In this document: in pieces, positions 1-12,305 of the stretch
How positions within the stretch are numbered: position 1 is the stretch's first letter
Layout: each line of letters opens with the position of its first letter
Source: Numida meleagris
Taxonomy: Eukaryota; Chordata; Aves; Galliformes; Numididae
Reading direction: 5' to 3'
DNA length: 64,000 nt
Assembly (NCBI RefSeq): GCF_002078875.1
Contig: NC_034438.1
Location: 66,293,404 to 66,357,403, forward strand
Notes under the pieces: generated by a model
The model's input: the letters and a program-made list of their open reading frames with translations, nothing else
Told to the model about the DNA's origin: nothing
The model's database searches: none
Position numbers and translations under genes: made by a program

Positions 1-3000
1 CTCCATGACTTCCCCACTTCGAGTTGCGGTAGGAGCCCTGCAGGAGCTGATCAGTGTGTGAGGAGTTCAGCTCTTTTCTTTAATAGAAAGCAGGAGATTA
101 AATGTAGCTCTGTGTCCCATGCTCACAGATGGTCCCAGGAAGCTGCCGTGCCATCTTTGTCTGGATCTCTTCTGTTTCCCCAGTGCTGAGTACCAGGGCT
201 ATTGGGCTGTTGGCAGTATCATGCATCTGGACATGGCTCTGAGCAGGAGGAGTGCCTGCTGTGGTGTGAACTGAAAACCTTCACAGGACAGAACAAGTGC
301 AGGAAGTATACATATTCTATTTAAGCTGCATTTCATAGCCGCTTGTTTTTGTTGAAGGACTTAAAAAGAGCGGGATAGAGGTAATGGTCTTTAGAGGACA
401 ACATGATGTCACCAAAGCCCTTTATTTTCTCATCCTTTCCCCTGCTTTCTGCACCAGTAACTCACACCAACAGCCCCAAACAGAAAAAGACCCAGAGCAT
501 AGATGGTCTTCAGCCACTGCTTCTCCCCTAATTAAATCATACACACAGCTTATAGAGGCACTGCAGGATTTGTTTAAGAAACATGATCTCTTAAGGCCTC
601 TCCTGTCTTAATGAAGCAAGTTTCCTTTGCAGGCCATCATCCACGTGCATCTAACATACACATCATCCCACTTTGTCAACAGGCACGTGTCAGTAAGATG
701 TCACTTTGGTAAGACATATGCAGCCCTTTCATTCATGCATACCTGGTTGAGTTCATCCCAACTTCTTTTTTCATTGAAGATGCCACAGGAATTTCACAGC
801 TCAGCTTCTGCTGCAGATGAGAGATAAATCCTTGCCCTAAAGCAAAGACAAGATCTGCCAGCACTGCCCAGTGCAAAAATGACTACATCCCCTCCATGCT
901 TCTTTTTCTGCTCTGTTCGGTGCTGGGTTTGATTAAAATAACCAGTAAGTGCTGGAAAAAGGCTGGAATAAATTCTGTGTTCTACAGAGAGAACACAAAA
1001 ACAAAATCACTTTGGGAATGTAATTAATGAAACCCCATGAAATGCAGCCCCAGAGGTCTGACAGCCTGCTGCTGTGCTTACTGTGCCCCCACCAGCAAGA
1101 CAGGCACAAGGACTAGATGCTGCAGTGATGGGCTGGAGTAAAACTGTGGGCAAAGGAGAAGTGCACGTGTACATGTAAGCTCCTCATGCTTCTCCCTGCC
1201 TAGAGCATGAAGCACTGAGCTCCTGCACTTCCCAGAGAAGCACCAGGGCCTGTAGAGCTTGGCAGGCCTCACATGGGGTCAAGTGGTGGCCACAGTGCAG
1301 AAGGAGGCCGCAGCCTCTGAGACATGGCAGGCCCCAAACAATGGGAACAATGTCTTTTGTGCAGAGGAAGTACACCTCCCAGGGGGGAGCACACATTGTG
1401 TTTCACACCACAGAAGATGGAAGCTGTTACAAAGCTCCGGCTGCTACGTTGCTCTGTTTTCATCCCTGGAAGCCCTCGGCTCCTCAGCTCCCTGACCGCT
1501 GGCCAGGAGAGGCTTGCAAATAAACAATTAAACAATATTGTCAGTGGGAAATGTTCCAGGAGTTCTGTAAAACACTGTGGTCAGCTGAAAACAAAATAAG
1601 GCCTGATCCCTGGCAGGAATGTTCAGGACACTGGAAGATGGAGCCTGGGCTGAGCCAAAACAAATCCCAAGGAGCAACAGTAAGTCAGCAGCCTCCATAC
1701 TAAACACCGGCTTCCTTCAGTTCATCCACCTCTGTGGTGTTGCTGCTCTGGTGTCCAGGCTCTGGAGAAAGTGTTTTTTCAGAAATCAGAGGTCAGAAAA
1801 GATTCTTCAAAAGTAATAGACACCTCTTCATCTCTGACAGTATTCAGGACCACACACAACTGCCTACACTGCAAGCTATGGGCATGCCTCCAGAGACAGG
1901 AGAGGACAGCTTTGGCAGTGCTGTTAACTTCAAATTTAAAAGTTTTGCTGCTATTTCCTTAAGAAAATAGTAATAAATGCTCTATCTACCAGGCACAGAG
2001 AGAGGTTGCCCCAGGCCTGCACTTTATGAAAGCCCTCTTTGATGCTCTTCGTCAACCTCTAGCAATGCATGGACAAAGATAATCTGTCCGTAAACAAGCC
2101 TCTGAAGGTATGAGTCAGGTCAGGGAAGTCTTTGTGTCTGACTCTCCAGACTACTGCACAGATGCTGCTGACAGGGGATAGTGCAATGAACTCAGATCCA
2201 AAATGTAGATTGGAGTTTTCAGTGCAGATTGCAAGACTTGAGCACAAAGGGTCTGAGTGAGAAAGGCTGACATGGGGTGGGGAGGGTAAAACTTGCTTTC
2301 TCCTTTTGCTGGAAAAGGGGAAAGCTTCCCTTTTCTGTCCCTGGAGCAGGTAAAAAGTGCTCTCTCCCCTGAAGAACTCTCTCCATCTGGTTTCAAGTGT
2401 AGGCTCACTGCCATTCAGCTTCAGATTACGAATTCAACAAGGGCTGTTTTTTTTTTTTGTTGAAGCCTGCATCCCAGGTATCCCCTGAATAGAAGAGTTT
2501 GTCTGAAGCCAGAAACAAGCTCTGAACTTTCGTGCAGCTGATGTAAAAATGCTGGGAAAGGGTTGCAAGACCTGAAGGAATAATAACCAGCCAGCAGAAG
2601 TGCCCTAGAGGTATAGTTTTTAACTGTTCATGGTTTCTAATTTTAAGGTGACTTGTGGATATTTTGGTTGGGAATAACTGCTAAGATTGGATACCTAAGA
2701 AAAGTATTCTGAAATACCTCTAGAAATACCATGTAAAACAAATATGGTCTTCATTGCACAGAGGCCCTGGTCCCACATCAAATCTCCAGCATTTAAGCAC
2801 TGATGCAGTTTCACCCTGCAGATTTTTAATGCTTCCGTATATTGTCCGTCTCAGTTCTTAAACATCTCATGTTATGCTTATACTGTTACGCAACCATTCA
2901 TTACACACAAACAGCTATGTCAGAGCAATCATCAACTTGAAATCGTGAAACATTGAGGAAGGAGGTTTCCCAACATCCCAAACCAAAGCTGACATAACTA

Positions 3001-6000
3001 CTTTGGGACAGAACAGAAATGTGCATTTGTTTTCTTGTCAGAGGATTAAGTGAATCAGAAATTAAAAAAAAATAAATAGATTCACTTAAAAATTATTTTG
3101 TTCCTTCTACTTAAAATAATTGTAAGTAAGTCTGAAAAAATAAGGGGAAAAAAAAAGAAACCAACTATTTCTGATCCGTAATGTAATGCAGTTCAGGAGA
3201 AGCTGAAAACATTGGTGCTGTGCTGGGTGGGTCCTGACTTCAGCACAGGGGACTGGTCCAAACTTGCCTTTCAGGGCTCTGGGCCCAACCTTGTTGCCAC
3301 TGAAAATGAGATGTGTCTTCAATTTGCCAAGTGGGAGCAGGCACAGATTGATGGCAGCAGTGCTGAGAAGGGTGAAAATAGCAGGATACATTTTCCGGGT
3401 GAAAATGAAAAATGGTTGAAAGTCTCTGCACGCATGCAAACTAATATTTTTTTTCTTTTTTGTCTCTTGCCAAAGGCCAGAATAACACACTGATCCAAGT
3501 AACAAAGGGATCCCTGCTCTGATTTTCAATGGCAAAAAGCACAGACATCCATTATCCAGAAGGTCTGACTGAAAGGGTAAGAGAGTCAGCAAAGACAGCC
3601 AGGGACAGTTTTTGAAGGCTGTGTTACAAAATAATAAGATGAATGTATTAAGCAGCTTGGGAAACTTCACAATTAGCAAAACAGAGGGGCTTACCATGTG
3701 TTTTCCAAGAAAAAAAGCACAACACAAAGCCTATCCTCATTTTCCCCAGTCTCTCCCCAACCAAAAAAAGAGGAGAACAGTTTTACAGCTATCTGGCCAC
3801 ATTGCACTGGCTCTGTGTGGGAATCCTCTGCAGCCATTGCCATTCAGCATCACTTCGCTTTGCTCTGCTCTTTCTCATGTACACAAAATTGAAATCAGAG
3901 AGGAAAAGCAAAATGCAGAGGTAAAAGTGAGGAGAGAGAAGGTATGGAGAGCTAATGAAGGAGAAAGATGCTGAAAGGCCAAATGACAGGGCTGTGCTAT
4001 TCCACTGGGTCTCGGCACATGGCAAATGGCTCAAGCTCTGTTGCTTCACCATAAACAGATCAAGTGCAGGGGGCTGGAACAGCCATCTTGGGCAGCCCTG
4101 TGGTTCACACTCCATGGCCCCATCTGTGTATTGCCTTTTTTCCCTCTTCAGGTTTTCTGCTGTTGGTCTTGCTGTTGTAGTTTGTTTTCTGACAGCAGAA
4201 GAAATGGTGCTAAGTGCATGGCATTTAACTATGGTGACACCTAAATCTCCACCTGAAAGATTTAGAAAGTGGCTCACTTTCCAAACCCCAGCATTCACAG
4301 GGCACACAGTCACTGTGGCTGCATGTACTGCCTCCTGGTAAGGATGCTTTGGAATGGAGCAGCCTGTGCAGGGAAAGAGGAGAGGAGACGCTGACACTTC
4401 CAAGTTCTCTATTGCACTGAGAAGATTTACTGAGAAAAATCCAACTAGAGGGAAAAAGAAATTCTGGAGATAAATTTGAGCTGAAAATAAAAGAAAGGCA
4501 ATGTATAAAGCAGAAGCTCCTCTAGCTGAGCACAGGACTTCGAGACCAGTCCTTCCCTTCCCTGCTACCCTGGGACCTATTCTCCCCAAATGCATCCCTG
4601 CTGCGTCCTGTGCTACCAATGCCTCACTCACAAACATGGGCTCCTCAAATCCCTCCCAGGTGCTGCTGCCTTGGTTCATGCTGCTCTGTCCTCAGCAAGC
4701 TGTGGGGAGCCAGCTTTGTGCAGAAACCTGGGAACTAGTTCTCGCCCAGACATCTTCTCATGCATTCACCATGGAGTGTTCATCATCTGAGCTGAAATGC
4801 AGAATATGTTCCTAACTGTGTGCTGGGGTTTTTCCTAGCTTGGCTAGCCAAGCCATTAAAACTACCTCACTGCCTTCTTTTATGCTCTTTCCTTCTGTGA
4901 AGATGGACAGGCTGCTTTATTGCAGCGGAGTAGCAACACAGCAGGCTAGGTTTAATGAGTCAGTCAGAATGCAGATGCCTTTTCCAGTGGCAGGGCAGGT
5001 GGTTTTGTTATCTGGAGGAGCATGCATCTGCTCCTGCCTGGCAGCCAGAGAGTCTCACCCATCCTGGTCCTGCCTTCTGCATAGCCAGAGGCTGAAAACA
5101 TCTCCTGCCATGCTGTCTCCCTGTGAGCATGCAGCAAATTTTCTCCAAACTATGGAAAAAGGTCTGGTTTTAGAATAACAGAGGTAGTGAGAAAGACTTC
5201 GCCATCCTTTGTCAGTCTAAGTTGCACTTGCCTTGGAGAACAGCTGCTTTGAAATTGGTGAATCATACCATGAGCTCCAAGTGAGTAAAGGCAGCAGCTG
5301 GCTGGAAAACGCAGCATTTTGCAGATGAAGAAGGTTTAGAAATTGAATGTAGGTCGTAGTTTTCACGGAGTTTCATACACAAATAATTCTAAAAAGGTTG
5401 CTCATGGATACTTAATAGATTTCCTTAGTGACTGGTAATGATTTTTTAAAGAGTCCAAAGGGCAATGAGTTGCTTCTAGCCATCAATTATTTCCAAGTTA
5501 CTTGAAATCCACTGTGGCACACATGAGACATGAAAAACTTTAAATCATGCATTCGTCTATGATTAATCTTTTCCCACATAACTTTCATGCAAGGTAGGAC
5601 TATTCTGCAGTGCACAATGCCATTCCTGTCTGGATACATTTTCAGAACATCCTGCAGAATGGATCTATGCCATTAGGAGGACATAGGGTAAGACAACTGG
5701 ACTTTCCTTTAATCTTCTCCAGGATAGTATGCCAGGTTTGGGAAACTGAAAAGTGACACTGATGAGGCTGTGCTGGTGTATAGGAGTTGTGGTTATAGCA
5801 CCTTTCCATTATAGGTTATGGGAGATATTACTAAACCTGATAATGATTTCCTAAAGATTCAAGGCATGTGGCTGTAAAAAGAGGCTTGGTATAGAGTCAT
5901 CCTGTTTTTTTTTTTTCCTTCTTTAATTCACATTGGGAAACATTTTTTTATCTTTGCATATGGTTTTACCTCTGCAAAGGGACAAAATTCCCATACTAGT

Positions 6001-7192
6001 TCTTCACTCAGAAAATTTTTGACTGAAGAGCCTCTGTGATTAGCCAAAAATTCCTCCCAGAACAGCTTTGTGGAAAACAGTTGCCAGCTCGTAGAGTTTT
6101 GATTCATTAACCAGACTGCTGATAGGAAGTGGGCTGGGAATAGTCTTGAATTAACTGAATGAAGTAACCCCAAAGCTTTCCATATTGCTGGCACAGTCTC
6201 TGTGCACCAAGGTCCTTTGCTGGAACTGCAGGAGTGACTGCATGCCTGCTGCAGGGCAGGGATGGACTCCTCACCTGCATCACGCTTACCTGCTCACTCA
6301 GCCCCACTCACACCAGCACTGTAGGCTGCCGCAGAGGACCAGGTTGAATGAGACTGGTAGATGGGAAGGTATTTGTATGACTGTTTGCACAGATGTTTCT
6401 TCTTTGCTGATTGCACACAGCTACAGAGAGGGAAGCATAAGAAACAGAAAAGGAAAAAATTCTGATGTGCATGAACAGAACTGGGAAACAAAGGGGAAAA
6501 AAAAAGGCCTGGAAATAACCATCTATCATGCATCTTCTCAAACACACGTTAACTGCTCCCCACAGTCCTGACTTTGTTTTTTCCAGAAAGATTATTTCAA
6601 GTTGTGGAATCCACAGAGCATCAGACAACATCAGGTCTGATTCATATATTTACAGATCCAATAGACAGTTTTATAACTGAATCAGTGTCCTTGGAGAAGT
6701 AACTGCACATTTGTCCAAAAGCATTATAAAAGCCTTAGCAACAGATTGAGACAGAACTTCATCCATGACACTCCACAGCACCAAGTATGCAGCTCATGAG
6801 TTTAGCATGCCATTTCTCTGAGAACAACCTGTCTTCCTCTCCTTAAGTGCACAGGAATTGGCAGAACACCTTCCTGTAGGGTGGGCTAGTTTAGAAGAAA
6901 ATCTGATTTTGCAGTGATTGCTACACAGGTGCAAAATTCCAAGATTTTATTTATTCATGCCAGAGTAAATCCTCATGACATATCCCTTGGCCCTAACCCA
7001 GCACATCTAAAGTTGCTGTGAAATTCTAGGCAGTGATTAGGGTCTTCCTGTAAAGCTTGAACTTTCAGTAAGTGCTGCACAAACATGCAGGGAAGAGAAT
7101 ATTTTCACTCCACTTCAATGGCAACATGTGGCAGGTGGAGAGAACAGGATAGGGCTATAAGCATGTTTTCATGCAAATAAGTGCAGCTAACT
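1..7192. other. Intergenic flank; two long unassigned minus-strand ORFs
   Basis: No recognisable gene or transposon. T-runs occur near 2447-2458 and 5905-5918. On the minus strand, an ORF of 296 codons (3789-4679) is followed 61 bp later by one of 206 codons (3107-3727) in another frame. Neither shows a family motif that I know. The first contains a hydrophobic stretch (about residues 57-90, ALYIAFLLFSAQIYLQNFFF region) and the second has several hydrophobic stretches. They may be chance openings or parts of a non-coding transcript, and are not annotated as genes. Confidence 0.5.
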
Positions 7193-7725
7193 CACAGAAT
7201 CACAGGATCGTAGGGGCTGGAAGGGATTTCTGGAGATCCCCTAGTCGAACCCCCTGCTAAAGCAGGTTCCCTACATCAGGTCACACAGGAAAGCGTCCAG
7301 GAGGGTCTTGAATATCTCCAGAGAGGCAGACTCCACAACCTCTCTGGGCAGCCTGTCCCAGTGTTCTATCACTCACTCACACAGTAAAGAATTTCTTTCT
7401 GCTGTTCAGATGGAACTTGCTGTGTTCCAGTTTGTGCCCATTGCCCATTGTTCTGTCACCGGGCAACACCAAAAAGTGCCTGGCCACATTCACTTGACTT
7501 CTGCCCATTAGATATTTATAAATGTTGATAAGATCCCTTCTCAGTTTTCTCCAGGCTGAACAGTCCCAGGTCTCTCAGCCTTTCATCATAAGGGAGATGC
7601 TCCAGGCCCCTGGTCATCTTTGTGGCCTTCTGCTGAACTCTTCCCAGCAGCTGCCTGTCTTTCCTGAACTTGGGAGCTTGCTGCCAGAAGGCAGCCTTCT
7701 GCAGGCCTGTTTCCTTCTGGCCCAT
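7193..7725 (-). mobile_element. CR1 LINE fragment, 3' end
   Basis: CR1 is the dominant bird non-LTR retrotransposon. The 3' octamer end (CACAGAATCACAGGATC) is at the left, so the element points to the minus strand. It is followed by the typical 'GGCTGGAAGGGA' and 'GTCGAACCCCCTGCTAAAGCAGG' type segments (positions 7216-7266). A minus-strand ORF at 7516-7725 reads like the end of the CR1 reverse transcriptase ORF ([20 protein letters not shown], then [13 protein letters not shown]). It is 5'-truncated and decayed. The right edge is approximate. Confidence 0.9.
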
Positions 7726-8070
7726 GCAAACTGTCTCTGCCTTTATCTAAGCATTTGAGCACCAGGAGTTGCTAAGACACTGAAGTTCCTCAGAAATTAT
7801 GCTTGAGTCATGTGGAGCTACAGTTGAGAGCTTCCTTCATGTGATTGAGATGGGATCTCAAAACAGAGAGAGAATTATTTTAAAAAGAACTGATGTAAGA
7901 ATACCGGTTATTATTTCATCTTGAGCTCTTGTCTTGGCAGATGAGGTAACCCAGAAATGGGAGAAATGCACTAACAGAAAGAAACCCTGACAGGTTTCTT
8001 TTTGTTTGGCTCTGGCCAAAGGGAGAAGGTAGAATACTGCTTGGTTAGGAAACGCTTAAGAGAGGAGGAA
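7726..8070. other. Spacer between two CR1 copies
   Basis: About 345 bp of unique-looking sequence without a recognisable feature. Confidence 0.6.
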
Positions 8071-8175
8071 CACAGAATCATAGAATCATAGAATTGCTCA
8101 AGTTGGAAAGGACCTTCAAGATCATCAAGTCCAACCACAACCTAACCATAGTACCCTAACTCTAATAATACACCA

Positions 8176-8721
8176 CTAAATCATGTCCCTGAGCACCACA
8201 TCCAAACAGTTTTTAAACACATTCAGGGATGGTGACTCAACCACTTCCCTGGGGAGCCTGTTCCAGTGCTTAACAACCCTTTCTGTAAAGAAGTTTTTCC
8301 TGATATCCAACCTAAACCTCCCCTGGCGCAGCTTGAAGCCATTTCCCCTTGTCCTGTCACCTGTCACCACTGAGAAGAGACCAACCCCGCTCTCACTGCA
8401 ATCACCTTTCAGGTATTTGAAGAGAGCAATAAGGTCTCCCCTCAGTCTCCTCTTCCCAAGACTAAACAGCCCCAGTTCCTTTAGTCGCTCCTCGTAGGGC
8501 ATATTCTCCAAGCCCTTCACCAGCCTTGTTGCCCTTCTTTGGACCTGCTCCAGCACCTCAATGTCCTTTCTGTACTGAGGCGCCCAAAACTGAACACACC
8601 ACTTGAGTTGGGGCCTCACCAATGCTGAGTACAGGGGCAGGATGACTTCCCTAGTCCTGCTCACCACACCATTCCTGATCCAAGCCAGGATGCCATTGGT
8701 CTTTTGGCCACCTGGGCACAC
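8176..8721 (-). pseudogene. CR1 ORF2 fragment: C-terminal domain
   Basis: A minus-strand reading of 181 codons with the CR1 C-terminal motifs [60 protein letters not shown] and the near-terminal [18 protein letters not shown]. The reading ends at a stop close to the 3' octamers, as in full CR1 ORF2. Confidence 0.92.
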
Positions 8722-8925
8722 TGCTGGCTCATATTCAGCCGACTGTCCATCAGTTCACCAAGGTCTCTTTCCGTCAGACAGCTTTCTAGCCACTCCTCCC
8801 CAAGCCTGTAGGGTTGTCTGGGGTTATTGTGACCAAAATGCAGGACCTGACACGTGGCCTATTGAAATTCATACAGTTTGCCTTGGCCCGTCAATCCAGC
8901 CTATCCAAGTCCCACTGTAGACCCT

Positions 8926-9732
8926 TCAGCAGATCATCACTTCCTCCCAACTTGGTGTCATCCGCGAACTTACTGAGGGTGTATTCGATCCCCTCACCAA
9001 GGTCCTTGATAAAGATGTTAAATAGGAGCAGCCCCAGTACTGAGCCCTGGGGATACCACTTGTGACTGGCTGTCGACTGGATTTAACTCCATTGACCACA
9101 ACTCTTTGGGCCTGGCCATCCAGCCAGTGTTTCACCCAGCAGAGCATATGCCCCTCCCAACCATGGGCAGCCAGCTTCTCCTTGAGGATGTTGTGAGGGA
9201 CAGTGTCAAAGGCCTTACTGAAGTCCAGGTAGACCACACCGACAGCCTTACCTTCATCCTCTGAGCGGGTCACCTTGTCATAGAATGAAATCAGGTTTGT
9301 CAAGCAGGATCTACCATTCATGAACCCATGCTGACTGGGCCTGATCACCTGGTTGATCTTTAATTGATCTGTGATGGCTCCTGAGGTTATCTGTTCCATC
9401 ACCTTCCCTGGCACGGAGGTGAGACTGATAGGTCTGTAGCTACCAGGATCATCTTTCTGGCCCTTTTTGAAGTTGGGCATCACATTTGCTAGTCTCCAGT
9501 CCAGCAGAACATCCCCAGTTAGCCAGGACTGTCGAAAGATAATGGAGAGTGGCTTGGCAACCACATCTGCCAAATCCCTCAGCACTCTAGGGTCCAGTCC
9601 ATCTGACCTCAAGGACTTGTGAGCATCCAGCTTTCGGGGCAGGTCCAAAACCATTTCCTCGTGATTATGCAGGGCCTGTTCTGTTCCCCATTTCTTTCTT
9701 CCAGCACAAGGAGCTGTGTGCCCAGGTAACAA
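8926..9732 (-). pseudogene. CR1 ORF2 fragment: reverse transcriptase palm
   Basis: A minus-strand reading of 268 codons with reverse transcriptase motifs in order: DGLDPRVLRDLADVVAKPLS, FKKGQKDDPGSYRPISLTSV, GFMNGRSCLTNLISFYDKVT and VYLDFSKAFDTVPHNIL (which holds the first catalytic Asp). The usual VPQGSVLGP box is damaged (GIPRAQYWG), and the frame shifts before the catalytic ADD box, whose remnant must be read in another frame near 8960. The copy is therefore non-functional. Confidence 0.92.
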
Positions 9733-10025
9733 CTAGTCTTACTATTAAAGACTGAGGCAAAGAAGGCATTAAGTATCTCAGCCTTATCCTGATCCTTGGT
9801 CACTGTATTCCCCTCTGTGTCCATCAAGGGATGGAGAATCTCCCTAGCCTTCTTCTTACTGCTAATGTATTTGTAGAAACATTTATTGATGTCTTTCAAC
9901 TTAGTGGCCAAGTTCAGTTCTAGTTGGGCTTTGGCCTTTGTAATTTTCTCCCTGCACAGCTTCTCTCTGTGTTTGTAATCCTTATAAGCTGCTTGCCCCC
10001 TCTTCCAAAGATCATAAACTTTCAT
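9609..10025 (-). pseudogene. CR1 ORF2 fragment: linker and N-terminal reverse transcriptase
   Basis: A minus-strand reading of about 138 codons. It contains the CR1-typical stretches KAKAQLELNLATKLKD, NKCFYKYISSKKKA and KDQDKAEILNAFFASVFNSK. It loses the frame after the SCYLGTQ region and overlaps the next fragment in a different frame, which marks a frameshift near 9609-9732. It is part of the 8071-10078 element. Confidence 0.88.
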
Positions 10026-10078
10026 TTTGTTCCTGAGTTCCAGCCAAAGATCTCTGTTCAGCCAGGCCTGTCTCCAAA

Positions 10079-11073
10079 CATAGTCAAGAAGAGGTGAGAA
10101 GGTGAGGTGGAGAGGGGAAGGGGCCTGTTACGTGGCAGCAGAGCTGAAGAAATCAACATCCCCAGATGATGGAAAATGAAGAATACTCTGTTTTTGAAAA
10201 TGACACTTTGCATCTGCAATGGTCAGGCTACCTTTTAGGCTTGATATTTTTCCAGGCAGGCAGATTTTCCAGATCACCTCTAGACATTTATGAGAGAAAA
10301 GGTCTCTTAATAACACATCTTCTTGCAAGAATCCATCCCACAAGAATTTCCGATAATCCCTTGGCTCCCATTGCTTAAATATGGATTCTCCAGATGTAGG
10401 AAGAGACTTGTTAAGCTGAGCAGTCCCAAATTCTGGGATAGCTTTTTACAGCACAGTTCACATGCCTGTGGTGCTTTGGACAGTTTTCTCAGAAACACAT
10501 GTTTTGATTCACTGTAATAATTTAGAATATGGACTAGGTGATTAATTTGCCTGTTCTGGGCAGTGCTAAGATATGTGATGTTAATAGATTTCCAGATTCC
10601 CGCTGCATCAGCAAGACAACAGCTGTGCATGACGAGATCCTTCTGCATTCACACACCAAGCTGGGTCTGCTCCTGCTAAGGTCAGTCATCGTTACTGTTC
10701 TGGAGGGCTGACGTGCTGGCACATGGTCTGTCAAGTGCTTCAGGTGTGTAAGGACTTTGGAAGATACGATGTTGTTCTGTTGCTACATTCATGTTCTATT
10801 GCTCCTCACATGTGCTTTGGGACAGATCGGTGCCTGCTTTCCATCTCTTTGGTCTGTCACTCACTCAGGTTTCAGATGGTATTACAAGCATTTCCTGACC
10901 ACCGTTGTTGTGTCTGTGTCAGCACAGGAGTTAAATACTAACTCCAGCCCATGTTAACCAATGAATTATCACCTTAAAAAAAGAAAAAAAAAAGTTTTCA
11001 AATTGGTTTTGCTGTTGTATCCCTTGGCAGAAACAGACATTGCTTCCAGGGAAATACAGCCGACACATCATTT
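10079..11073. other. Spacer between CR1 copies
   Basis: About 1 kb with no recognised gene. There is an A-rich stretch at 10977-10993. Short overlapping ORFs on both strands show no family similarity. Confidence 0.6.
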
Positions 11074-11167
11074 ACAGAATCACAGAATCACAGAATCACA
11101 GAACTGTAGGGTTTGGAAGGGACCTCTAGACATCATCGAGTCCAACCCCCCTGCCAAAGCAGGCTCC

Positions 11168-11839
11168 CTACAACAAGTTGGTTGCACAGGTAGGCAGGAT
11201 CTTAAATATCTCCAGGCAGGTCTTTAATATCTCCAGAGAAGGAGACTCCACAACTTCCCTGGGCAGCCTGTTCCAATGCTCCATCACCCTCACTGTGAAG
11301 AAGTTCTTTCCCCTTGTCCTGTCCCCACAGACTGCTGAAAAGAGGTTGGCCATGGCCCTTTGTCTCCCACACTTATGATATTTATAAACATTGATCAGAT
11401 CCCCTCTCAGTCTTCCTTTCTCAAGGCTGAACAGACCCAGGTCACTCAGCTTTTCCTCACAGGGGAGATGCTCCAGGCCCTTTATCATCTTTGGGGCCCT
11501 CCGCTGGACTCTCTCCAGGAGATCCCTGTCTTTTTTGCACTGGGGAGCCCAGAACTGGATGCAGTACTCCAGGTGAAGCCTGACCAGGGCAGAGTAGAGG
11601 GGAAGGATCACCTCCCTTGACCTGCTGACTACGCTCTTTTTAATGCACCCCAGGATGCCATTGGCCTTCTTGGTCTCCAGGGAACACTGCTGGCTCATGG
11701 CCAACCTGTTGTCCACCAGGACACCCAGGTCCTTTTCCACAGAGCTCCTCTCGAGCAGGTCGTCCCCCAGCTTGTACTGATACATGCAGATATTCCTTCC
11801 CAGGAACAAGACTCTACACTTGCTTTTCTTAAACCTCAT
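11168..11839 (-). pseudogene. CR1 ORF2 fragment: thumb and C-terminal domain
   Basis: A minus-strand reading of 223 codons: [76 protein letters not shown], and the terminal [19 protein letters not shown]. It is the C-terminal half of CR1 ORF2, open over nearly its whole length. It belongs to the internally deleted element at 11074-12305. Confidence 0.9.
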
Positions 11840-11920
11840 CTGATTCCTCTCTGCCGAACTCTCCAGCCTGTCCAGGTCTCACTGAATGGCAGCACAGCTT
11901 TCCAGTGTGTCAGCCACTCC

Positions 11921-12300
11921 TCACAGCTTTGTATCATCAGCAGACCTTACCTTCCTCACTTCATCCCTGCAGGCCCTAACAACACTGCTATACTCCTCCC
12001 AAGAGGACAAGCCCTTTATCCACATTTCATAGACCTTCTTCTTCCCTTTGATCTTATCCATGAGCTCCTTGCTCGTCCACGCAGGTCTCCTGCCTACCTT
12101 CCCCAATTTCCTACTGCTAGGGATGCATCCTGAGCTTGGAAGAAGTGCTGTTTAAGTGTTGCCCAGCACTCACGGGCCCCCTTACCTTCTAGCACTCTAG
12201 CCCATGAGATACCTCCAAGTAGGCCCCGGAAAAGGTCGACATTGGCTCTCTGAAAGTCCAGAATAGCAATCCTACCTTTTGCATTACTTCTTCCACTCAA
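11921..12300 (-). pseudogene. CR1 ORF2 fragment: linker fused to the ADD box
   Basis: Two overlapping minus-strand frames (12094-12300 and 11921-12106) encode the linker that precedes the reverse transcriptase in CR1 ORF2. The second frame runs without a stop into SADDTKL, so the deletion junction lies at about 11940-11950. In intact CR1 the box is preceded by Phe (FADDTKL). Confidence 0.85.
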
Positions 12301-12305
12301 GATCT

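Larger units (their letters stand above)
8071..10078 (-). mobile_element. CR1 LINE, about 2.0 kb, 5'-truncated
   Basis: The longest transposon in the window. The left edge carries the octamer repeats (CACAGAATCATAGAATCATAG) that mark the CR1 3' end, so the coding strand is minus. Reading from 10078 downwards, it encodes the linker between endonuclease and reverse transcriptase (RQAWLNRDLW, KVYDLWKRGQ), the fingers and palm of the reverse transcriptase, and the C-terminal domain, then a short 3' UTR. The endonuclease and ORF1 are missing, as usual for 5'-truncated copies. Frameshifts and stops make it inactive. Confidence 0.95.
11074..12305 (-). mobile_element. CR1 LINE, about 1.2 kb, with an internal deletion
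   Basis: The octamer repeats (ACAGAATCACAGAATCACAG) are at the left end, so the element is on the minus strand. From 12305 downwards it reads as endonuclease-RT linker (FQRANVDLFRGLLGG, LEGKGARECW, GRRPAWTSKELMDKIKGKKK, VVRACRDEVRKVR) and then joins directly to the reverse transcriptase catalytic box SADDTKL, normally several hundred bases further on. After that it continues as the usual C-terminal part. Most of the fingers and palm are therefore deleted. A 22-bp duplication lies at about 11197-11238. Confidence 0.93.

Noticed and set aside
8071..8100. Short direct repeats CATAGAAT/CACAGAAT resembling a small repeat array
   Set aside because: These are the CR1 3' terminal octamers, not a CRISPR array or an independent satellite.
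8183..9065. Plus-strand ORFs inside the CR1 at 8.1-10.1 kb
   Set aside because: They are antisense readings of the CR1 reverse transcriptase; the minus frames carry the motifs.
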